64,000 nucleotides of DNA, taken from contig CANQWA010000004.1 of assembly GCA_947627445.1 (NCBI GenBank), positions 1 to 64,000 of the forward strand. The letters run 5' to 3'. Position 1 is the first letter of the stretch. Each line of letters starts with the position of its first letter. Under the pieces are notes generated by a model. That model saw nothing but the letters and a program-made list of their open reading frames with translations. It ran no database searches and was not told the origin of the DNA. The position numbers were made by a program, and so were the translations under genes. Positions 44,491-53,796 of this stretch are shown one piece after another. The stretch is from an uncultured Ruminococcus sp. Lineage in GTDB: Bacteria > Bacillota > Clostridia > Oscillospirales > Ruminococcaceae.

Positions 44491-45765
44491 ATGAAATTAT
44501 CCGAAATGACAAAAGAACAATTACAGGCATTCCAGATGGAATGCGAAAAGCAGTACAAAAGCTTTCAGGCAGCAGGTCTGAAGCTGGATATGTCCCGGGG
44601 TAAGCCCTCTCCCGCACAGCTGGCGCTGACAAACGGCATTCTCACTTGCCTTTCCGAAGAGGAATTCCAGACAGAAAGCGGTCTGGACTGCCGGAACTAC
44701 GGCTGCCTGGACGGACTGCCGGAAGCCAAGGCGTTTTTTGCCCCCATGCTGGGTGTCAAGCCGGAGGATCTCATTGTCTGCGGTAACTCCAGCCTGAACA
44801 TCATGTACTGGGCAATGTCCCTTGCCATGACAAACGGCATCTGCGGCAGCAAGCCCTGGGCAAAATATGACAAGGTAAAGGTTTTGTGTCCTGTTCCCGG
44901 CTATGACCGTCACTTTGCAGTCAGCCAGTTTCTGGGCATGGAATTGGTGAATGTTCCCATGCAGGCAGACGGTCCGGATATGGATGTGGTAGAAAAGCTG
45001 GTGGCTGAGGATGATACCGTCAAGGCGATCTGGTGCGTTCCCATGTACTCGAATCCCGGCGGTGTGGTATACAGCGATGAAGTGATCCGCCGTTTTGCCA
45101 ATCTGAAACCCAAGGCAGAGGATTTCCGTATCTTCTGGGATAACGCTTACTGCGTACATCATCTCACAGACAATCCCCCGAAGCAGCTTTGTCTGCTGGA
45201 GGAAGCTCGGAAGGTTGGAAATGCAGATATCTGCTATATGTTTGCATCCACTTCCAAGATCACGCATCCTGGCTCTGGTGTGGCAATGATGGCTGCCAGC
45301 GAAAAGAACATGAAGTATCTGAAAAATGCACTGAGTTTCTCTACAATTGGTTATGATAAGATCAACCAGCTGCGTCATCTGCGGTTCTTCGGCGGCAAGT
45401 TCGAGAATCTGATAGAGCATATGAAAAAGCATCAGGCACTCATTGCACCCAAGTTTCGCATTGTTGTGGATACACTGAATCGAGAACTGGGCGGTTTGGG
45501 TATAGCAAAATGGACGGATCCCAAGGGCGGCTATTTTGTTTCCTTCGATCAGAAGGGCTGTGCCAAGCGCATTGTCCAGCTTTGTAAGGAAGCCGGTGTG
45601 GTTCTGACTGGTGCAGGAGCGACATTCCCCATGGGTGTTGATCCGGAGGATGAGAATATTCGTATCTCGCCTACATTCCCCACAGAAGCAGAATTGCAAA
45701 AGGCAATGGATGTGTTTGTTTGCAGTGCAAAGCTGGCGGCTGTGGAAAAGACGCTGGCGGAATGA
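44491..45765 (+). CDS. Aminotransferase class I (aspartate aminotransferase-like, AspB4 type)
   Basis: A 424-residue pyridoxal-phosphate enzyme of the group often annotated as subgroup Ic aspartate/alanine aminotransferase. DMSRGKPSP near the N-terminus, GNSSLNIMYW (phosphate-binding), VPMYSNPGGVVYSDE, FWDNAYCVHHL and the Schiff-base lysine in FASTSKITHPGSGV (about residue 255) are visible; a late Arg in RISPTFP binds the carboxylate. It transfers amino groups between aspartate (or a similar acid) and 2-oxoglutarate. The ATG at 44491 is the only credible start; its nearby ribosome binding site is weak. Single-gene unit between promoter and terminator. Confidence 0.9.
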   Translation: MKLSEMTKEQLQAFQMECEKQYKSFQAAGLKLDMSRGKPSPAQLALTNGILTCLSEEEFQTESGLDCRNYGCLDGLPEAKAFFAPMLGVKPEDLIVCGNSSLNIMYWAMSLAMTNGICGSKPWAKYDKVKVLCPVPGYDRHFAVSQFLGMELVNVPMQADGPDMDVVEKLVAEDDTVKAIWCVPMYSNPGGVVYSDEVIRRFANLKPKAEDFRIFWDNAYCVHHLTDNPPKQLCLLEEARKVGNADICYMFASTSKITHPGSGVAMMAASEKNMKYLKNALSFSTIGYDKINQLRHLRFFGGKFENLIEHMKKHQALIAPKFRIVVDTLNRELGGLGIAKWTDPKGGYFVSFDQKGCAKRIVQLCKEAGVVLTGAGATFPMGVDPEDENIRISPTFPTEAELQKAMDVFVCSAKLAAVEKTLAE

Positions 45766-45785
45766 GAACCTAAAGTTCATTTTTG

Positions 45786-45824
45786 AAAAAAGCACGTACT
45801 CTTTTTTGAGAGTGCGTGCTTTTT
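45786..45824 (+). terminator. Aminotransferase terminator
   Basis: AAAAAGCACGTACTC and GAGAGTGCGTGCTTTTT form a long stem with one mismatch and a T6 loop. The rest of the gap to 46098 has a TATAAT (45936-45941) without a clear -35 box, and a long leader in which I see no known riboswitch. Confidence 0.82.
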
Positions 45825-46098
45825 GTTTGCGCGATGTTGACATATCGTCCATACCATAGTGCTTCCAGTTGTCGAAAATTTTGCCAAAAAATCCGGAAAA
45901 CCATTTCTTTTAAGAATGCTTTAAGAAACTTCTTGTATAATAATCCGCAATGAAGATGTGCTTCTGACAGTCACTCTTCCATTCCAATTTTAAATACGCT
46001 GCTTTCTCAGACGATCTGTTCCAACCGTTTGCCCAAGCAGCAAAACAAAAATTCCGTCTTGCTCTGTCAGCCGGACGTGATAAAAGGAGTACAAAACT

Positions 46099-49000
46099 AT
46101 GCAAAAAAACTACATGTCCCGCCGCATCGGCAAAAAAGCCATTGCCGGCATCGTGACAGCTTCTGTTCTCTGCGCCGCAGCCTTCGTGCCGCTGCGAATT
46201 TTCCCCTGCTGCAACGCAGCCAATACCGTCTCCGCATCCGGTGACCTCAACGGCGATGGCAGCGTGAATTCTACGGATGTCAAAATTTTACAGGAAGCTC
46301 TCCTGCATCAAATCACCCTGTCAAAAGAACAGTTTACAGCAGCCGATGTTGTCGCAGACGGCAAAATCAACGGCGAGGATCTCGCCAAGCTTCGCCAGAT
46401 CGCAGCCGGCACCGATCCTCTGTCTGACTGCATCCAGATTCATCTCAGTGATTCCGGCATTCAAGTAGAGAACGACACCAAGGGTGTTACCTCTATCTCC
46501 GATCAGACAGTCACCATTAGCGCAGCAGGCGTATATCTGATAGACGGCTCGATTACAGATGGTCAGGTGCTTGTAGACAGTGCGGATACCGAGGATGTAG
46601 AACTGTATATCCAGGATGTGACAATGACTTCTTCTTCCGGCGCACCCTGTATCTACGGTAAGACTGCATCTAAGATCAAGATGACCTGCGGCGGAACCAA
46701 TACCTTCATGGATACTGCTGCTGCGGCAAATGCAGATATCAGCGGTGTGATTGCAGCAGAATGTGACCTGACTATCACAAAGAACAGTACTGGCAGCCTG
46801 AACATCACCAGCAGCATGAACCGGGGCATCTTCTGTCAGGATGATCTGAAGCTGAACGGCGGCACTATTGAAGTTGTCACCAGTGTAGACGACACCTCCG
46901 ATGCAGATGCCATCCGTGCCAACAACACCCTGGAAGTAAACGGCGCAACTGTCATCATGGATTCCTCTGCGGACGGTCTGAAATCCAACAAGGAAGATGT
47001 GGTCATCACCTCCGGTAAGGTTGAGATCAAGGCAGGGAATGACGCAATTCAGGCAGTGACAGAGATTGCTGTTTCCGGTGGTACAGTTGTCGCAAGCGGT
47101 GACCGTGGATTGACACTGGATGACGGCGGCGCACTGTGTATCACCGGTGGCAGTGTGATCGCTACAGCGACTGACTATGCATTTGGTCAGGATAAGACCG
47201 GCACAACACTGAATATCAACACCACCGGCAGCACACAGGGCATCATGCAGCTTTCTTACGCAGAAGAATGGAAAAAGAACAATGCCATTACCTTAAAAAA
47301 TGGCAACAGCACTGTTTTGGAACTGACTCCGGTGAAAAAATTCGGCTATGTACTTCTCAGCAGCAGCGGCATTGACACCTCTGCCGCCTATCAGCTTTAT
47401 ACTGGAGGCACACAGATGACGCACAGCGGTTCTACTACCGGCGAATTCAAAATGAACGGTAACAGCACCAGCTTTACGGAGGTAAAGGCACTGGAGAACG
47501 GCAGTTCCATCACACCGGGTGAGGGTGCGGCGGCTTCTCTGGTATACAGCAGCGGCAGTGTAAAGGCATACAACGAATCCGGTGAGGAAGTGGCTTCTCC
47601 TTCCAACGTCACCATTTCCGGCACAACAGCTACAGTCATCACCTCTACGGAAATTTCCGTCAGCGGAGAATGCAGTAACGGTCAGCTGATTGTCGATGTA
47701 GACAAGACCGCAGAACCGGCGGGCAAGGTGACCTTAAATCTGGCAGGATTGACCCTTTCCAACCCTACTGCAGCGCCCATCTACGTGGCAGCCATTGGCG
47801 ATGAGGTGGAGATCTCCGCCAAAAATGGTACGACCAATACCATCTCTGACGGCACGAGCCATACGGATACCTATTTGAACAGCGATGGCAGCACCGAAAC
47901 CATCAATGGTGCGATTTTTTCCCGTGATGACCTGAAGCTGGAGGGCAAGGGTACACTGATCGTCAACGGGAATACTGAGGATGGTATCGTCTGCAAGAAT
48001 GACCTGAAGATCTGGAACGGCAATATCACCGTTACTGCACAGGATGACGGTATCCGGGGCAATGATTCCGTTCGCATTGGTGATCCGGATGACACAGATT
48101 ACAGCGCACTGATGGTGACCGTCAAGACCAACAACGGCAGCTACGGCGGTGACGGCATCAAGGCAACCTCTACTGATGACGGCAAGGGGTATGTCACCAT
48201 GAATGGCGGCACACTCCACATCAACTCCTACGCCGATGGTATCCAGGCAGAGCAGACTTTTATCATGAACGGCGGCGATGTAACCATTGAGACCTACACC
48301 GGTGCAGGCACAGTCAGCGACAGTAGCAACGATTTCAACAATCCTTGGGGCGGCGGCATGGGTCAGGAAGGCAATACCAACTATACAGATGTCAGCGCCA
48401 AGGGAATCAAGGCAGTTGGGCTGTATGATTCCACAGGAATCACCTGGCAGAGTAACGGTGATATCATGATCAATGGCGGTACACTGACTGTGGATTCCAC
48501 TGATGACTGTCTCCACACAGGCGGCAATATTGATCTTGCAGGCGGAGAGTTGACACTTTCCTCCGGAGATGATGCTGTTCATGCAGACCATGATCTGACC
48601 ATTGGACACGGCAGCAATACCTTTGACGATCTAAGCGTCATGGTTCTGAGCTGCTATGAGGGCATGGAGGCACTGAATATCACACAAAACAGCGGTTCTG
48701 TTATTGTCAACTCCACCGATGACGGCTACAATGCAGCAGGCGGCTCAGACGGCAGCGGTAATGGCAACATTGGCGGCGGCTGGGGTCAAGGCGGCTTCGG
48801 CGGCATGGGCGGCAGTACCAACAGCGGCAGTTATTCTCTCAGCCTCAAGGGCGGCTTTGCATTGGTTAATGCATCAGAAGGCGACCATGACGGCTTCGAT
48901 TCCAACGGTACGCTGACCATTTCCGGCGGCTATTGGATCACAAACGGCAATGAACCCTTTGACTGTGACGGGAATCTTTCCTGTACTGGCGGTGTATGGG

Positions 49001-49437
49001 TGAGCAACTGCGGCAACACCATGAGCATGGGAAACGAGCTTTCTGCAACGGCAACAGCATCCGGCAATGTGCGTGCAAACACACGTGTCTCTGTGGTAGA
49101 CGGCAACGGTAACGTGATCGTTTCCTGGATCGCAGACAAGAGTGTTTCCACATGCAAGGCAGGCGGCGATGTATCTTCCGATGTGACATTCCAGATTGGC
49201 GGAACGCTCAGCGGTTCCAGTTACTTCCAGCAGTTTGACCAGACCCAGCTTGCAGCTTACGGCGGTACACTTTCCGGCGGCACAGCGCTGACAGCAGGTT
49301 CCGGCAGCGGAAACACTGGCGGATGGGGCGGCAGATCATACAGCAGTGACGGTGATATAGCAGTCGGCGGCGGCGGCTTCTCCGTTTACGGCAACGGCGC
49401 TCCCGGCGGCGGACGCAGCGGCTTCTATGGCTGGTAA
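46099..49437 (+). CDS. Secreted dockerin protein with two Cthe_2159-like beta-helix domains
   Basis: A 1112-residue secreted protein. Signal peptide to about residue 47, then directly a dockerin type I domain: DLNGDGSVNSTD (about 49-60) and a second, weaker repeat VVADGKINGED. Two regions of repeated short beta strands follow (about 115-400 and 485-1050), full of GG, NG and DD turns such as LNGGTIEV, MNGGTLHI and INGGTLTV; this is the pattern of Cthe_2159 (carbohydrate-binding, DUF4353), a right-handed beta helix that binds polygalacturonate and cellulose in Clostridium thermocellum. The tail is glycine-rich. The dockerin implies attachment to a cohesin-bearing scaffold, i.e. cellulosome-like plant-wall adhesion. 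AAAGGAG precedes the ATG. An N-terminal dockerin is unusual. Confidence 0.85.
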   Translation: MQKNYMSRRIGKKAIAGIVTASVLCAAAFVPLRIFPCCNAANTVSASGDLNGDGSVNSTDVKILQEALLHQITLSKEQFTAADVVADGKINGEDLAKLRQIAAGTDPLSDCIQIHLSDSGIQVENDTKGVTSISDQTVTISAAGVYLIDGSITDGQVLVDSADTEDVELYIQDVTMTSSSGAPCIYGKTASKIKMTCGGTNTFMDTAAAANADISGVIAAECDLTITKNSTGSLNITSSMNRGIFCQDDLKLNGGTIEVVTSVDDTSDADAIRANNTLEVNGATVIMDSSADGLKSNKEDVVITSGKVEIKAGNDAIQAVTEIAVSGGTVVASGDRGLTLDDGGALCITGGSVIATATDYAFGQDKTGTTLNINTTGSTQGIMQLSYAEEWKKNNAITLKNGNSTVLELTPVKKFGYVLLSSSGIDTSAAYQLYTGGTQMTHSGSTTGEFKMNGNSTSFTEVKALENGSSITPGEGAAASLVYSSGSVKAYNESGEEVASPSNVTISGTTATVITSTEISVSGECSNGQLIVDVDKTAEPAGKVTLNLAGLTLSNPTAAPIYVAAIGDEVEISAKNGTTNTISDGTSHTDTYLNSDGSTETINGAIFSRDDLKLEGKGTLIVNGNTEDGIVCKNDLKIWNGNITVTAQDDGIRGNDSVRIGDPDDTDYSALMVTVKTNNGSYGGDGIKATSTDDGKGYVTMNGGTLHINSYADGIQAEQTFIMNGGDVTIETYTGAGTVSDSSNDFNNPWGGGMGQEGNTNYTDVSAKGIKAVGLYDSTGITWQSNGDIMINGGTLTVDSTDDCLHTGGNIDLAGGELTLSSGDDAVHADHDLTIGHGSNTFDDLSVMVLSCYEGMEALNITQNSGSVIVNSTDDGYNAAGGSDGSGNGNIGGGWGQGGFGGMGGSTNSGSYSLSLKGGFALVNASEGDHDGFDSNGTLTISGGYWITNGNEPFDCDGNLSCTGGVWVSNCGNTMSMGNELSATATASGNVRANTRVSVVDGNGNVIVSWIADKSVSTCKAGGDVSSDVTFQIGGTLSGSSYFQQFDQTQLAAYGGTLSGGTALTAGSGSGNTGGWGGRSYSSDGDIAVGGGGFSVYGNGAPGGGRSGFYGW

Positions 49438-49467
49438 AAAGAATCGACTTTCTCAGAAACTGGCGAA

Positions 49468-49608
49468 ATGCTGAATGACACAGGTTTTTTGGCGCCCAGC
49501 AAAGTCAGATTTTTGCAAGAATACTTGATATACGGCAAGGAAAGCAGACAAGGCTGGCACGAAAAAAACAAGTCAAGCAGCGTTTTAGAAATTTTCCAGA
49601 AGGTTTAA
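49468..49608 (+). other. Small open frame in phase after the dockerin gene
   Basis: After the TAA at 49435-49437 the same frame stays open for 56 more codons, to a TAA at 49606-49608; an internal ATG at 49468 would give 46 residues. There is no good ribosome binding site. The sequence is not recognised. It may be the remains of an older C-terminus or chance. Confidence 0.2.
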
Positions 49609-49625
49609 GGCATAATCCAGCATAT

Positions 49626-49668
49626 GGAGAGCATTGGCTCCTTATCGGAGCGGATGCTCTCTTTTTTT
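49626..49668 (+). terminator. Terminator of the dockerin gene
   Basis: GAGAGCAT (49627-49634) and ATGCTCTC (49654-49661), with an inner CTCC/GGAG pairing, followed by seven T. Confidence 0.85.
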
Positions 49669-49695
49669 GTTTCAGCGGTCAGAAAATCTTGCCTC

Positions 49696-49724
49696 TTGCA
49701 TTCTTTCCAGAATTATGCTATACT
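49696..49724 (+). promoter_or_regulatory. proS promoter
   Basis: TTGCAT (49696-49701), 17 bp, TATACT (49719-49724). The leader of about 25 bases leaves no room for a T-box. Confidence 0.8.
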
Positions 49725-49756
49725 ATAACAAGCGAACAACAATACAGGAGGTTCTT

Positions 49757-51205
49757 ATGGCAAAGAATAATCAGAAAATGGTGGAAGAAATTACCGCAAT
49801 GGATGTGGATTTCGCCAAATGGTATACCGATATCTGTAAAAAGGCAGAACTTGTCTCTTATACCAGTGTCAAAGGCTGCATGGTCATTCGCCCCTATGGT
49901 TATGCCATCTGGGAAAACATTCAGCGTATCTTAGATGGCATGTTCCGTGAAACTGGTCATGAAAACGTCAATATGCCTATGTTTATCCCCGAAAGCCTGC
50001 TGCAAAAAGAAAAGGATCATGTCGAGGGCTTTGCTCCGGAAGTGGCATGGGTCACTCACGGCGGCTCGGACAAGCTGGAGGAACGCCTTTGCGTCCGTCC
50101 CACTTCGGAAACACTATTCTGTGAGCATTACGCCGATATCATCCACAGCTACCGTGATCTGCCCAAGCTGTACAATCAGTGGGTCAGCGTGGTGCGTTGG
50201 GAGAAAACTACCCGTCCCTTCCTGCGTTCCCGGGAATTTCTCTGGCAGGAGGGTCATACGATCCATGCCACTGCAGATGAGGCAATGGAAGAGACGATAC
50301 GGATGCTGAATGTCTACAGCGATTTTTGTGAAAAATCGCTGGCGATTCCGGTGGTAAAAGGCAGAAAGACCGAAAGCGATAAGTTTGCCGGTGCAGTTGC
50401 CACCTATTGTATCGAGGCACTGATGCATGATGGCAAGGCACTCCAGGCAGGAACATCCCATTACTTTGGAGACGGCTTTGCCAAGGCGTTTGAAATCGAA
50501 TACACCGACAAGGAAAATCAGCGGCGCAATCCCCACCAGACAAGCTGGGGTGTGACCACTCGTCTCATTGGTGCGATCATTATGACCCACGGCGATGACA
50601 ACGGTCTGGTTCTGCCGCCGGCTGTCGCACCAAAGCAGGTAGTGATTGTTCCTGTGGCAATGCACAAGCCGGGCGTTCTGGAGAAAGCACAAGAGCTTCT
50701 GGCACAATTAAAAGATGCAGGAATTCGTGTGGTGCTGGATGACAGTGAGAATTCTCCGGGATGGAAGTTTGCGGAATATGAAATGAAAGGTGTTCCGGTA
50801 CGTCTGGAGATCGGACCAAGAGATATAGAGAACGGTGTTTGCGTGCTTGCGCCTCGTGTGGGCGGTGAAAAGCGGACAGCGGCGCTGGGAGAAACTTTGC
50901 CGGAGACGGTGCAGGCGATGTTGTGTGAGGTGCATGATGCCATGTATCAGAAGGCATTGGAGAATATGGAGAAGCATACCTATGCCTGTACCTCTATGGA
51001 GGAAATCACCAGGGTGCTGAAGGAAAAGGGTGACGGCTTTGTCAAGGCAATGTGGTGCGGTGACGAAGCCTGTGAAGACAAGGTGAAGGAGGTCACCGGT
51101 GTTGGATCGAGATGTATTCCAGAGCAGCAGGAGCATATTGCGGAGACATGTGTCTGCTGTGGCAAGCCAGCAAAGCAGATGCTGTATTGGGGCAAAGCCT
51201 ACTAA
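49757..51205 (+). CDS. proS: Prolyl-tRNA synthetase (short, eukaryote/archaea-like type)
   Basis: A 482-residue class II synthetase of the short type (ProS type 3), which lacks the bacterial editing insertion. Class II motif 2 is [18 protein letters not shown] (about 143-160), with [13 protein letters not shown] and the [11 protein letters not shown] motif 3. The C-terminal extension ends in a cysteine-rich zinc-binding-like segment ([17 protein letters not shown]) and a final tyrosine, both typical of this type. AGGAGG lies 6 nt before the ATG. Single gene with its own promoter. Confidence 0.95.
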   Translation: MAKNNQKMVEEITAMDVDFAKWYTDICKKAELVSYTSVKGCMVIRPYGYAIWENIQRILDGMFRETGHENVNMPMFIPESLLQKEKDHVEGFAPEVAWVTHGGSDKLEERLCVRPTSETLFCEHYADIIHSYRDLPKLYNQWVSVVRWEKTTRPFLRSREFLWQEGHTIHATADEAMEETIRMLNVYSDFCEKSLAIPVVKGRKTESDKFAGAVATYCIEALMHDGKALQAGTSHYFGDGFAKAFEIEYTDKENQRRNPHQTSWGVTTRLIGAIIMTHGDDNGLVLPPAVAPKQVVIVPVAMHKPGVLEKAQELLAQLKDAGIRVVLDDSENSPGWKFAEYEMKGVPVRLEIGPRDIENGVCVLAPRVGGEKRTAALGETLPETVQAMLCEVHDAMYQKALENMEKHTYACTSMEEITRVLKEKGDGFVKAMWCGDEACEDKVKEVTGVGSRCIPEQQEHIAETCVCCGKPAKQMLYWGKAY

Positions 51206-51241
51206 TACTACTCCTCACAAATCCGTCGGTATAAAAACGCC

Positions 51242-51270
51242 TTGACAATCCTGTGAAAACATGCTATAAT
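51242..51270 (+). promoter_or_regulatory. Promoter of the 146-residue RRXRR-like protein
   Basis: TTGACA (51242-51247), 17 bp, TATAAT (51265-51270): consensus sigma-A promoter. Confidence 0.85.
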
Positions 51271-51360
51271 GATTTCGGACAAGGGGACGGCACCCATTAC
51301 AAAAAACAGCAGTCCGACCGGGGTGCATCCATGCATCTCTATCGAAAGGAACACTTTCCG

Positions 51361-51801
51361 ATGAAAAGCATATCCGTCATAGATCCGCAAGGAAATTCGT
51401 ATGAACCCACTTACCCCAAACGGGCAAAAGGTCTGGTCAAAAAAGGGCGGGCGCGGTTTGTCGATGCATGCACGATCTGTTTAACGTGCCCGTCCTGCAC
51501 AGAGCAGGAGGTAACACCGATGACAAGCCAACAGAAACCCCTCACTGCGGCAGAAATCTTCACAGAGTTGAAACAGATTCGGGCGGAATCCAGCCACATC
51601 AACCTGGCAATGGAAAAGTTGGAAAAGATTCCCGCCGGATCTGATGCAGACACAGATATCTGCAAGGAAAAAACAGCAGCAATCCTGCAAATCGCAGTGG
51701 CAAGAGAAACGACCAATCAGGCGTTGATCCGCCTGTACGAAAAAATGTACAACGATGTTTCCTATGACAGTCATGAAGAAGAATCAGAAGTGAATTTGTA
51801 A
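51361..51801 (+). CDS. Small protein with an RRXRR-like N-terminal motif
   Basis: A 146-residue protein. Its first about 45 residues read SVIDPQGNSY, then PTYPKRAKGLVKKGRARFV and a CLTCPSC cysteine pair. The P-x(4)-R-A-(K/R)-x-L-x(2)-K-G-R-A pattern is like the RRXRR motif at the start of IscB-type proteins, but no RuvC or HNH nuclease follows. The remainder (about 55-135) is predicted helical. Similar small proteins seem common in Ruminococcus-like genomes; the function is unknown. AAAGGA precedes the ATG at 51361; the frame continues upstream through the promoter and is not coding there. Confidence 0.6.
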   Translation: MKSISVIDPQGNSYEPTYPKRAKGLVKKGRARFVDACTICLTCPSCTEQEVTPMTSQQKPLTAAEIFTELKQIRAESSHINLAMEKLEKIPAGSDADTDICKEKTAAILQIAVARETTNQALIRLYEKMYNDVSYDSHEEESEVNL

Positions 51802-51833
51802 CTGATTTCCTTCCCGTTGTACCACCAAAAAAT

Positions 51834-51868
51834 AAAACCTCTGTCGAAAATTCCGGCGGAGGTTTTCC
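51834..51868 (+). terminator. Terminator before guaB
   Basis: AAAACCTC (51834-51841) pairs with GAGGTTTT (51859-51866), with inner GTCG/CGGC-type pairs; weak T tract. Confidence 0.65.
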
Positions 51869-51903
51869 TATCTGTAAAATTTTTTGGGTTTCTGCAGAAA
51901 GAC

Positions 51904-51932
51904 TTGACAAAAAACCGAAAAAAGGGTATCAT
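51904..51932 (+). promoter_or_regulatory. guaB promoter
   Basis: TTGACA (51904-51909), 17 bp, TATCAT (51927-51932). The about 60-base leader shows no purine riboswitch. Confidence 0.8.
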
Positions 51933-51948
51933 AGATATAATAACCTGA

Positions 51949-53472
<1,524 letters not shown>

Positions 53473-53488
53473 AAAAAAGTTGAAAGTC

Positions 53489-53522
53489 AACGCCGTGAGA
53501 ATATCCACTCACGGCGTTTTTT
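53489..53522 (+). terminator. guaB terminator
   Basis: AACGCCGTGAG (53489-53499) and CTCACGGCGTT (53508-53518) pair exactly, followed by T to 53522. Confidence 0.92.
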
Positions 53523-53573
53523 GGGTTGAAATGATTTTGGAGAGCAGATAGGGCAGGAACAATCATCGAATTC

Positions 53574-53615
53574 ATAGGCAAACCCGCATAAAGAGCGCCT
53601 ATCGACTTTGCCTAT
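53574..53615. repeat. Truncated GGCAAACCCGCAC-family repeat
   Basis: GGCAAACCCGCATAAAGAGCG (from 53577) matches the left end of the element at 30687, including the inner AGAGCG and a CTTTGC block, then stops. ATAGGCAAA (53574-53582) and TTTGCCTAT (53607-53615) make a 9-bp inverted repeat. Confidence 0.6.
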
Positions 53616-53645
53616 AGAATTTCTATCCCAAAATTTTTTTCTATC

Positions 53646-53674
53646 TTGACAAATTCTTTGGAAATTGTTATAAT
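53646..53674 (+). promoter_or_regulatory. Promoter of the carbohydrate-uptake operon
   Basis: TTGACA (53646-53651), 17 bp, TATAAT (53669-53674), followed by a leader of about 120 bases in which no regulator site is evident. Confidence 0.85.
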
Positions 53675-53796
53675 AAATAAGGATTACTGCGTAAAAATTC
53701 TGTTTAGATTGCAGAATAACCGCAGAAATGCCGGAAAGGTCTGGCAGAAATACGACACGGTGTGCCATGGACACACCCGAAAAGGAGGAAAGGGCT

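Noticed and set aside
44521-45852. 443-codon open frame opposite the aminotransferase
   Set aside because: The aminotransferase motifs on the plus strand are complete; the reverse frame lacks a binding site.
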